A stretch of DNA of 44,330 nt from Bacteroidota bacterium (GTDB lineage: Bacteria; Bacteroidota; Rhodothermia; Rhodothermales; UBA10348), in the NCBI GenBank assembly GCA_022571255.1, contig JACZYD010000007.1:1-44330 (forward strand), read 5' to 3'. How positions within the stretch are numbered: position 1 is the stretch's first letter; every line of letters starts with the position of its first letter. The notes under the pieces were generated by a model, which worked only from the letters and a program-made list of their open reading frames with translations, made no database searches and was not told the DNA's origin. Made by a program: the position numbers and the translations under genes. Shown in pieces: positions 26,155-33,545 of the stretch.

Positions 26155-26884
26155 CGGCCCCATCGTCGGCGGCGGCATCGGCCGACATGGCCGCTGAATC
26201 AGCCGTCGCATCCTCGTCGATGGCTTTCATCGCGTCTGCTTTCTCGTGGAATTTATTTTGAAAGAACAAAATTCCCACGACGCCAACAACAATTGCCATG
26301 TCGGCTACATTCCAGATCGGAAACAGAGCGACGAATTTTCCGCCAAAATATGGTATCCCATCGGCAACAGTTCCACGCCATACATTTACGTGTATGAAAT
26401 CAACCACTTTTCCCACAAACAGTGGTGTGTCGTATAGAATTGCGCCATAAAACACGCGATCGATAATATTTCCGATCGCCCCTCCCAGAACGAAAGCAAG
26501 ACTGACCTGATATGCGCCGTGAAGGTATCCGACTCGCACCGTGTAAAAGAGAATGAGTCCGGTTGCGACGATGGAGAACACGGTTATCAGAGCAGGATGG
26601 CCGTATTCTATTCCAAAAGCCATCCCCGGGTTTTCGGTAAACGTAAATTTTAACCAGTCCCCGAGAAGGTCGATCGACTGTCCTCGACGCATATTCTTCA
26701 GAACCAGCCATTTCGTAACCTGATCGAGGCTGATTACGGCAGCGGAAATCCAGAAAACAAGCAGTTTATTTTTTTGTGCAGGAATTGACATCCTCGCCTT
26801 AGACGCTGCGGGCTTCGAGGGCGGGACCGTTTCCGACGTTTCGGAATTCTGCAGATCTGCCAGAGTAAGATTGGAATTCGACAC
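26138..26884 (-). CDS. lspA: Lipoprotein signal peptidase (signal peptidase II)
   Basis: Inner-membrane aspartyl protease that cleaves prolipoprotein signal peptides. All family boxes are visible: DQVTKW (54-59), NPGMAFG (85-91), GGAIGNIIDR with catalytic D142 (134-143), VVDFI (160-164) and FPIWNVADMAI with catalytic D195 (188-198), among four hydrophobic helices. At 248 residues it is longer than the usual 160-200: about 35 polar residues precede the first helix and a 30-residue Ala/Asp-rich tail follows the last. The GTG start at 26884 lies five bases after the dksA-like stop; an ATG at 26791 would give a more typical N-terminus. The tail codons overlap the end of the convergent receptor gene. 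Confidence 0.93.
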   Translation of the reverse strand: MSNSNLTLADLQNSETSETVPPSKPAASKARMSIPAQKNKLLVFWISAAVISLDQVTKWLVLKNMRRGQSIDLLGDWLKFTFTENPGMAFGIEYGHPALITVFSIVATGLILFYTVRVGYLHGAYQVSLAFVLGGAIGNIIDRVFYGAILYDTPLFVGKVVDFIHVNVWRGTVADGIPYFGGKFVALFPIWNVADMAIVVGVVGILFFQNKFHEKADAMKAIDEDATADSAAMSADAAADDGAATTLP

Positions 26885-26889
26885 TCGGG

Positions 26890-27315
26890 TTACTTCTTTT
26901 GCTGAAGTTTCGCCGCGATTGAAATCTCCGTATGCGGAACAGCCTCGAGCCTTTCCTTCGAGATGGTATCGCCGCTCACCTTGCAGATTCCGTATGTCTT
27001 CTCCTCAATTCTCTCAAGAGCACGATCGAGATATCCGATGTACTTCTGCTGACGTGCGATCATCATGAAAACCTTTTCGCGTTCCATGGCATCCGTTCCA
27101 GCGTCAGCCATGTGAAAACTGTATGCCGTGTCATTTTCAGCCTGCTCTTCTGAGTCAGATAACTGGCTGCGAAGGCCCTCTACATCGTTATGTGCAGAAT
27201 GTCGTTTCTTGATGATCAGATCGCGGAAGTGAGCCAATTCCTTATCGTTGAACGGCGAAGGAATGACCATTTCGCCATCCTGGTTATCCTCGATTTGTTG
27301 TTTCTTTTTGGTCAT
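26890..27315 (-). CDS. DksA/TraR-family protein, cysteine-poor
   Basis: The 141 residues resemble DksA/TraR regulators, which enter the RNA polymerase secondary channel and modulate initiation together with ppGpp. A coiled-coil part (about 25-100, with FRDLIIKKRHSAHNDVEGL and IARQQKYIGYLDRALERIEEKTYGIC) is followed by the conserved GDTISKERLEAVPHTEIS. In classic members four Cys bind zinc; here only the Cys of YGICKVSG remains, as in homologues I know from Bacteroidetes, so zinc binding is doubtful. It lies between ileS and lspA in a tight same-strand set, an order seen in many Bacteroidetes. Confidence 0.85.
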   Translation of the reverse strand: MTKKKQQIEDNQDGEMVIPSPFNDKELAHFRDLIIKKRHSAHNDVEGLRSQLSDSEEQAENDTAYSFHMADAGTDAMEREKVFMMIARQQKYIGYLDRALERIEEKTYGICKVSGDTISKERLEAVPHTEISIAAKLQQKK

Positions 27316-27407
27316 TTTGCAATAATCAAATCTCTCAACGATGTTCTGACAGACAATAAATCAATTCTGACTGCGTGGGCGTTTAAATGAAAAAATGGTG
27401 CCACCCG

Positions 27408-30400
27408 CTACGCGCGACGAACACCAAGTACCAGAATCTCACTGTCTATCTCAAAAGACGATACAAGCTCCCCTTCCGGCTCCTTGGCAATATTCAACTC
27501 CGTGCCAAGAGTCTCGTTCCTAATCCATTCCTCATACGCCCTGACCGCTTCCCGAACCAATTCAGAACCATACACATCAATCCGGATCCGGTCCGTTACA
27601 TCAAAATTTGCAGATTTTCGCATATTCTGAATACGATTAACGGTCTCGCGGGCCAGTCCCTCCGTGCGAAGTTCCGGGCTGATCTCCGTGTCGAGCGCCA
27701 CGGTGACGGCTCCCTCCTGCCCAACCAGCCAGCCTACGATACCCTCGCTCACGATTTCAATATCATCTTTTTCAAACAGAACCGTTTCACCCTCGATTTC
27801 AATCGATATCGCTCCTTCGGCGATGAACTGATCTACCTGTGCGATGGAAAGAGACGAAATTGCCGCAGCTGCCGCTTTCATTTTCTTCCCCAATCGACGA
27901 CCCAGCGCCTTAAAATTGGGCTTTGCTTTTCGATTCACCACGTCGCTTGCGCCAGAAACGTATTCGATATCATGGATGTTTACTTCATCGAGAATAATGC
28001 GTCGGACGCTTTCGATCGAAAGCTTATCGACCTGCGTACTGGTAACCACGAGAATTCTGGACAGCGGCTGCCGAACGTTCAGCGAAGCTTCATTTCGCAG
28101 GGCCAGAACAATGGACGAAATAGTTCGCGCCAGATCCATTTTGTGCTCAAGCTCCAGATCGATTGCGTCAGCGAAATCGTCGGGCTCCGGAAAACTGGTG
28201 AGATGTACCGATTCCGCACTGTCGCCGACGGCGCTGCGCATACCGTTCATTATGCTTAGAAAAAGATGGTCGCTGTATAAAGGTGCTATTGGAGCAATGA
28301 GTCGAGCAAGCACGGTCAGACACTCTGAAACGGTATAAAAAGCGCTCCATTTGTCAATGCGATCGGTCGCCTCGGGAGCCCAGAAACGCCTCCGGCTTCG
28401 CCGAATATACCAGTTTGATAATTCTTCCACAAATCTCTCAACGGCCCTGGCTGCCTTCGTGGGGTGGTAATCATCGAGAGCACGGTCCGTCACCCTGACT
28501 GTTGTTGCAAGGCGGCTCAGAATCCATCGATCCATTTCTGATCTCTGTGCGGGCTCAGGCTTCGGATCGGTGCCCGGAAATTCATCAATGTTCGCATAGG
28601 TAGCAAAAAATGTATACACGTTTGCGAGGGTACCGAAAAACTTGCGCTGAACTTCCACAACGCCCTTCTCCGAGAATCGCAAATTCTCCCACGGCGGAGC
28701 ATTACTCATCATGTACCACCGGATAGCATCAACTCCATGTTTATCAATCATTTCAAAAGGATCGATCGTGTTGCCTTTGCTCTTCGACATCTTTTCTCCG
28801 TTCTCGTCGAGCACCAATCCATTGACGACCACGTTTCGATAAGCCAGATTATCCATGACCAGGGCGGCAATCGCATGCATTGTGTAGAACCAGCCGCGCG
28901 TCTGGTCTACCCCCTCGGCGATAAAATCTGCAGGAAACGATTTCTCGAAAATATCCTTGTTCTCAAAAGGATAGTGCCACTGGGCAAAGGGCATCGCACC
29001 CGAATCGAACCAGACATCGATCAGATCAGGAACGCGTCTCATCGTGCCTCCATCCGGACTCGGCCACGTGAGTTCGTCGACAAATGGCCGATGTAAATCG
29101 AGATCCTCATCAGCCCCCGAAAGTTGATCACCACACTTTTCACGTAATTCTGCGATCGAACCGATGACTTCTATATAGGTCGACTCCGCGCGGTCTGAGC
29201 GCCAGATCGGAAGAGGGGTCCCCCAGAATCGACGCCTGGACAGCGCCCAGTCAATATTATTTTCGAGCCAGTCGCCGAAGCGACGTTTTCCAATACTCTC
29301 CGGCTGCCATCGAATTTGGTTGTTCAGCTCGATAAGTCGATCTTTTATTGCCGTTGTTCGGATGAACCATCCTTCCACCGGATAACTCATCAACGGTGTG
29401 CCCTTTCTCCAATCATGTGGATAGTTGTGGACATAGGTTTCATGCCGGTACAGCAGTCCGCGCTCGCGCAGGTCTCTGGACACCACTTTGTCTGCGTCTT
29501 TGAACCACAGACCTGCGACGATGGCAGGTTGATCACTGAACTTGCCATCGCTGGAAATCGGATTCAGAATGGGAATGTCATACTTCAGGGCGATATCGTA
29601 GTCTTCCACACCAAATGCCGGTGCAATGTGAACAATACCCGTACCGTCAGAGGTCGATACGTAGTCTGCCGGAAGAACTGTCCATGCATTTTCTGCATGC
29701 GTTTCTTCCACAAAATAATTGAATAACGGCTCGTACCTGCGGGCCACGAGCTCCGAACCCGAAAACTCTTCTGTGACTTCGTATTCTTCGTGTATTACAG
29801 ACAGAAGATCTCTGGCCAGAATCAGAGAATGTTTTCCGATGTCCTGCGACGTGAGTTCCACCTTGACATAGTCGACACCGGGATGAACGGCCAGAGCTGC
29901 ATTGGAAATCAACGTCCACGGAGTGGTGGTCCAGGCTAGGAAATACGTGTTTTCTTCGTCCAGAGTCCGAAATCGAATAAAAACACTCGGATCCTGAACC
30001 TCTCTATAACCCAGACTGACTTCGTGCGAAGACAGGACCGTCCCCGATCCCGGGCTATACCACTGAATCTTGTGTCCTTCGTAGAGATATCCTTTATCGT
30101 AGATCTGCTTGATGAGCCACCAGACTGATTCGATGTACGCTGCATCGAAAGTCACATATGGATTATCCTGATCGAGCCAGTAACCCATTCGCCTTGTCAG
30201 CTCGTCCCAGACACTCTTATATCGGAGTACGCTCTTTTTGCAGGCGGCGTTGTATCGTGCAATACCATATTCCTCAACCTGGGCTTTCCCCTTCAGACCG
30301 AGTTCTTTTTCCACCTCGATTTCGACCGGTAAACCGTGGGTATCCCAACCCGCTTTTCGATCGACCGCGAATCCCTTCATTGCTTTGTAGCGACAAAATG

Positions 30401-30602
30401 CATCCTTGATCGTGCGAGACATTACATGATGAATTCCCGGTTTTCCATTGGCTGTGGGTGGGCCCTCGTAAAACGTGAACGTCGGCCGTCCCTCATGCTG
30501 ACGCAAACTTTTACCAAAAATATCGTCTCTGGCCCAGCGCGACAGAACTTCTTTTTCCAGGGCCGGATAATCCAGCTGCCGGAATTCTTCGAAGTGTTTC
30601 AT
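27408..30602 (-). CDS. ileS: Isoleucyl-tRNA synthetase, IleS2 type
   Basis: Class I aminoacyl-tRNA synthetase that charges tRNA-Ile. The 1064 residues show the HIGH-type signature GPPTANGKPGIHHV (47-60), WDTHGLPVEIEVEKELG, a CP1 editing domain (with WTTTPWTLISNAALAV and YVSTSDGTGIVHIAP), and KMSKS at 604-608, followed by an anticodon-binding domain and a C-terminal part without a Cys-rich zinc motif. Length and wording place it in the eukaryote-like IleS2 group, whose members are often little affected by mupirocin; that property is family knowledge, not shown here. First gene of ileS-dksA-lspA, with an exact TAnnTTTG element upstream. ATG start at 30602. Confidence 0.95.
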   Translation of the reverse strand: MKHFEEFRQLDYPALEKEVLSRWARDDIFGKSLRQHEGRPTFTFYEGPPTANGKPGIHHVMSRTIKDAFCRYKAMKGFAVDRKAGWDTHGLPVEIEVEKELGLKGKAQVEEYGIARYNAACKKSVLRYKSVWDELTRRMGYWLDQDNPYVTFDAAYIESVWWLIKQIYDKGYLYEGHKIQWYSPGSGTVLSSHEVSLGYREVQDPSVFIRFRTLDEENTYFLAWTTTPWTLISNAALAVHPGVDYVKVELTSQDIGKHSLILARDLLSVIHEEYEVTEEFSGSELVARRYEPLFNYFVEETHAENAWTVLPADYVSTSDGTGIVHIAPAFGVEDYDIALKYDIPILNPISSDGKFSDQPAIVAGLWFKDADKVVSRDLRERGLLYRHETYVHNYPHDWRKGTPLMSYPVEGWFIRTTAIKDRLIELNNQIRWQPESIGKRRFGDWLENNIDWALSRRRFWGTPLPIWRSDRAESTYIEVIGSIAELREKCGDQLSGADEDLDLHRPFVDELTWPSPDGGTMRRVPDLIDVWFDSGAMPFAQWHYPFENKDIFEKSFPADFIAEGVDQTRGWFYTMHAIAALVMDNLAYRNVVVNGLVLDENGEKMSKSKGNTIDPFEMIDKHGVDAIRWYMMSNAPPWENLRFSEKGVVEVQRKFFGTLANVYTFFATYANIDEFPGTDPKPEPAQRSEMDRWILSRLATTVRVTDRALDDYHPTKAARAVERFVEELSNWYIRRSRRRFWAPEATDRIDKWSAFYTVSECLTVLARLIAPIAPLYSDHLFLSIMNGMRSAVGDSAESVHLTSFPEPDDFADAIDLELEHKMDLARTISSIVLALRNEASLNVRQPLSRILVVTSTQVDKLSIESVRRIILDEVNIHDIEYVSGASDVVNRKAKPNFKALGRRLGKKMKAAAAAISSLSIAQVDQFIAEGAISIEIEGETVLFEKDDIEIVSEGIVGWLVGQEGAVTVALDTEISPELRTEGLARETVNRIQNMRKSANFDVTDRIRIDVYGSELVREAVRAYEEWIRNETLGTELNIAKEPEGELVSSFEIDSEILVLGVRRA

Positions 30603-30631
30603 GATTCAAATTGACTGCGCAAAACAAGCCG

Positions 30632-30639
30632 CAAAGATA
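30632..30639 (-). promoter_or_regulatory. TAnnTTTG promoter element of ileS
   Basis: On the minus strand TATCTTTG lies 29 bases before the ileS ATG and matches the Bacteroidetes -7 consensus TAnnTTTG at all positions. A matching TTTG about 20 bases further upstream is not seen, so the -33 part is weak. The predicted leader is about 20 bases. Confidence 0.5.
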
Positions 30640-30712
30640 ATCAATTCGAGCGGGACACGGCCTTGACCACGATGCATCTACGGGCAAATTACGGTGAATG
30701 TCGATCGCAGAC

Positions 30713-31534
30713 TTACAGCCTGGAAACGATTCCTTCAAAAACCAGGCTCAAAGACGGTGCCGCCCTTCTCGCCGCAGCCAGGATGTCGTCGAGCGATACA
30801 GGTTTTAACAACTCTGGAATACACTCATCGGTAATCACTGAAAAGGCCGCCACCCGAAGACCCATATGGCGCGCCACAATAACTTCCGGGACGGTGCTCA
30901 TTCCAACCGCATCAGCACCGATCGATCTCAGAAGTTTATACTCGGCTCTGGTTTCGAGATTTGGGCCCATGACGGCCGCATAGATCCCTCGATGTATGGA
31001 AAGTCCGTGTTCGATGGCAATTTCATCCACCATCGCAGCCATGGCATCGTCATACGGTGCACTCATGTCAGGAAACCTGGGGCCCCACGTATCCACATTG
31101 GGACCTTCCAGCGGATTCTCTCCCTGCAGGTTTATATGATCGGTGAGCATCATCAGATCACCCGCCTTATACGAAGGATCGAGTCCGCCTGCAGCATTCG
31201 AGATCAACAAGGTCTGTACGCCAAGTCCGGCCAGAACCCGGATCGGGAAAGTCACTTCGTTCGCCGAATAACCTTCGTAGAGGTGAAACCGTCCCTGAAG
31301 GGCCAGAACACGTTTTCCACCGAGTGTTCCGGAAAGCAGTACTCCCGAGTGTGACTCGACCGTGGAGACAGGAAAACACGGGATTTCCGAATACGGAATT
31401 CTTTCTTGAATATCGATGCGCTGCGCAAGATCGCCGAGACCCGTCCCGAGGATCAGCCCGATCTCAGACTCGGTCGGGAGCCGTTCGTTTAAAAACAACA
31501 GCGCTTTGTCTACGGCTTCTTTTTGAGACTTCAA
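30713..31534 (-). CDS. punA: Purine nucleoside phosphorylase, trimeric type
   Basis: Cytosolic salvage enzyme that splits inosine or guanosine with phosphate. The 273 residues carry the family signatures LILGTGLGDLAQ (phosphate loop), LQGRFHLYEGY, SNAAGGLDPSYKAGDLMML, GPNLETRAEYKLLRSIGADAVGMSTVPEVI and SVITDECIPE. These match the low-molecular-mass trimeric class (human PNP, B. subtilis PunA). The only usable start is TTG at 31534, 28 bases after the divIVA-type gene; the next in-frame Met is far inside the domain. It probably belongs to the same transcript as the DivIVA gene. Confidence 0.93.
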   Translation of the reverse strand: MKSQKEAVDKALLFLNERLPTESEIGLILGTGLGDLAQRIDIQERIPYSEIPCFPVSTVESHSGVLLSGTLGGKRVLALQGRFHLYEGYSANEVTFPIRVLAGLGVQTLLISNAAGGLDPSYKAGDLMMLTDHINLQGENPLEGPNVDTWGPRFPDMSAPYDDAMAAMVDEIAIEHGLSIHRGIYAAVMGPNLETRAEYKLLRSIGADAVGMSTVPEVIVARHMGLRVAAFSVITDECIPELLKPVSLDDILAAARRAAPSLSLVFEGIVSRL

Positions 31535-31562
31535 CGAGAAGGTGGGTAAATTGTCTCGATTT

Positions 31563-32567
31563 CTACTCCAGATCTTTGAGCAATTTACGAAGATTATCGA
31601 TCTCTTCCTGAGCTGCCCTCATCTCACCTGTTGGTTTTGTCGCATCCCGGTCAGAATCCGAGCTGCCTCCGGAATTTTCGGAGTCGCTTGGAGAAACAAG
31701 CGTATTGACCGTCCAGGATGGTTTACCATGTTTAGATGATTCCAGCGAATCCAAACCGTCACCAGTCACTGAGTCAGAACTCAATTCCTGTTCCGCTCTG
31801 ATTGCATCATTGCCCTGCTCTTGGTCGTTTTCGGAATCGGTGTCTGCGGGCGCGGAGTCTTTTGCAGCGGAGTCTGCGGGCGCGGCGTCTTCCGCAGCGG
31901 AGTCTTTTGCAGCGGAGTCTGCGGGCGCGGCGTCTTCCGCAGCGGCGTCCTTGTCCGAAACACCTTTTGCCTTTTTATCACCCGACGTTTTTTGCTTTCC
32001 CTGCAAAACAGCAGTGTCTGATTCCGTCTCTTTTTCGATGGTGGATTCGCCCGACAAATCATCATCGAGGATACTCGCCGCGGTCAAAAGAGCGCTGCCA
32101 GCGGAAGTGTCAATTATTGCCTGGCCCTCATGGTAAGAAAGCATTTCCAGTTCGGATGTCAGGAATGCTTTGAATTTCGACAACATCTCTTTCTGGCGAA
32201 TAGAATACTGGGCCGTTTCGCGCTTGATCTTCAGCCTATCATCCTCGGCATTCATGGTGATTTTCACTGCACGAGCTTCGGCTTTTTCAAGAATAGCTGT
32301 GGCCGAATTCTCGGCGATTTCAATTTTTTTATCGGCGCTGACGCGAGCACCCTTGATCGTCTCTTCCAGTGCCTCTTCGACTTTCTGATAATGATTGATC
32401 TGTACCTTCATTTCAGATAATTTTTCTTCCGCACGACGCATTTCGTCAACGAGCTCCTGCCACTGTGTGCTGACCATATCCAAAAAAGCATCGACCTCGT
32501 CGCGATCGTAACCCCGAACGATACGGGAAAATTGCTGTTTTCGGATGTCAAGCGAGGATAATTTCAT
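31563..32567 (-). CDS. DivIVA-domain protein with acidic repetitive tail
   Basis: Residues 1-125 match the DivIVA/GpsB fold: MKLSSLDIRKQQFSRIVRGYDRDEVDAFLD, the membrane-binding N-terminal loop, then a long coiled coil (about 30-125). DivIVA proteins mark curved membrane at poles or septa and organise growth or division; whether this member does so is inference. Residues of about 165-310 are low-complexity and acidic (Ala, Asp, Ser, Glu) and include a 15-residue repeat AAEDAAPADSAAKDS. A final short helix, MRAAQEEIDNLRKLLKDLE, closes the protein. At 334 residues it is about twice the length of simple DivIVA proteins. ATG start at 32567. It lies between yggS and punA; yggS and divIVA are also neighbours in division clusters of Firmicutes. 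Confidence 0.85.
   Translation of the reverse strand: MKLSSLDIRKQQFSRIVRGYDRDEVDAFLDMVSTQWQELVDEMRRAEEKLSEMKVQINHYQKVEEALEETIKGARVSADKKIEIAENSATAILEKAEARAVKITMNAEDDRLKIKRETAQYSIRQKEMLSKFKAFLTSELEMLSYHEGQAIIDTSAGSALLTAASILDDDLSGESTIEKETESDTAVLQGKQKTSGDKKAKGVSDKDAAAEDAAPADSAAKDSAAEDAAPADSAAKDSAPADTDSENDQEQGNDAIRAEQELSSDSVTGDGLDSLESSKHGKPSWTVNTLVSPSDSENSGGSSDSDRDATKPTGEMRAAQEEIDNLRKLLKDLE
31843..31950 (-). repeat. 45-bp tandem repeat in the DivIVA-type gene
   Basis: A 45-bp unit is present in one full copy (31873-31917), preceded by a 30-bp partial copy lacking an internal 15 bp (31843-31872) and followed by a 33-bp partial copy (31918-31950). The copies are almost identical in DNA. Each full unit encodes 15 residues of the AAEDAAPADSAAKDS type, so length changes stay in frame. 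Confidence 0.85.
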
Positions 32568-32794
32568 GGCACGAGCCAGCTGATGATATATGTCGAATCA
32601 AGGACGCGCTGGACTGGAAGATAGTAAATCACACACCGTCGGAACAGCAAAGCATCCATTGATAATACTATCGGCAATATCCGTGGAGACATGAGTTTTT
32701 CAGGGCACTTTTTTACGCCATCCTCAGCACTTTCAGTAAACACACGGCTTCTGAAATCTTCCGGCCTCCTTTTAGCAAAGTCACTGCGAGACAT
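32564..32794 (-). CDS. Possible small ORF between yggS and divIVA
   Basis: An ATG-initiated frame of 76 codons fills the 213-base gap exactly: it starts 14 bases inside the end of yggS and its TGA overlaps the divIVA ATG by three bases within ATGA. Its product is rich in Arg and Ser and resembles nothing I know; it has no signal peptide or clear domain, and composition is not convincing as protein. The overlaps are suggestive but could be chance. The same stretch may hold the divIVA promoter, for example the AT-rich CATATATCAT about 22 bases before its start. Confidence 0.2.
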   Translation of the reverse strand: MSRSDFAKRRPEDFRSRVFTESAEDGVKKCPEKLMSPRILPIVLSMDALLFRRCVIYYLPVQRVLDSTYIISWLVP

Positions 32795-33509
32795 ATCTCG
32801 ATCCGAAGATCGAACTGCCAATTCTGACATGGGTCGCTCCTTCCGAGATGGCCAGTTCATAGTCCTCACTCATTCCCATCGAAAGCAACCCTGAATCGAC
32901 GAACAGGTCCGATTCCGATGCGATTTCGTCTCGAAGAATCCTGAGTCTGGTAAAGTCGGACCGCGTGTCGGTCGCATTCTGCGACTGCCGAGCCATTCCC
33001 ATGAGTCCTTTGATGCGGATATTTTCATGAGAAACAAGCGAGCGCACAAATTGAACCGTGTCCTGCTCGCGCACACCGAACTTCGTCTCTTCCTCAGAGA
33101 TATTAACCTGAACCAGGCAATGAATCGGACCCTGTCCGGATCGTACCCTTTGATTTATTGTGTCTGCGATTCGCGCGCTGTCCAGGCCGTGAAAAAGATG
33201 AAACCGTCCCAGAATAATTTTGACCTTGTTACGCTGCAGGTGACCCACAAAATGCCACCTGATATCAGGGCACAGACCGGCAGACTTCAAAGCCTCCTCT
33301 TTCTGTACAAATTCCTGCACTTTGTTCTCTCCGAAATCCCGATGGCCCAGTTCATACAACTCTTGGATTCGTTCCATCGAAAACGTTTTCGAAACAGCCA
33401 CCAAGGTTATTTCATCCGCGTCCCGCCCGGCGCTCGAACAGGCAGCTTGAATGCGTTCGATGGTCCGCTCGTAACGCAAGGAGAGGGTATGCGGTAATTT
33501 ATGAGACAT
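32781..33509 (-). CDS. yggS: YggS-family pyridoxal phosphate homeostasis protein
   Basis: PLP-binding protein of the alanine racemase N-terminal-domain fold; family members keep free pyridoxal phosphate low and affect amino-acid and keto-acid balance, with no firm catalytic activity. The 242 residues include LVAVSKTF with the PLP-binding K41, GHRDFGENKVQEFVQK, WHFVGHLQRNKVK, LVQVNISEEETKFGV, GLMGMA, and LSMGMSEDYELAISEGATHVRIGSSIFG at the end. Length is normal. ATG start at 33509, 36 bases after the ABC permease stop. Confidence 0.93.
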   Translation of the reverse strand: MSHKLPHTLSLRYERTIERIQAACSSAGRDADEITLVAVSKTFSMERIQELYELGHRDFGENKVQEFVQKEEALKSAGLCPDIRWHFVGHLQRNKVKIILGRFHLFHGLDSARIADTINQRVRSGQGPIHCLVQVNISEEETKFGVREQDTVQFVRSLVSHENIRIKGLMGMARQSQNATDTRSDFTRLRILRDEIASESDLFVDSGLLSMGMSEDYELAISEGATHVRIGSSIFGSRYVSQ

Positions 33510-33545
33510 CGTTCAATTTTTCGTGAGATCACGCCGACAGCTTGT

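Noticed and set aside
27387-28259. A 290-codon open frame on the plus strand
   Set aside because: It is antisense to ileS, whose motifs are clear; its product has no recognisable features and is rich in Arg, Asn and Phe as expected for a shadow frame. Similar long antisense frames at 1501-2121, 5690-6394, 7688-8365 and 42040-42801 were rejected for the same reason.
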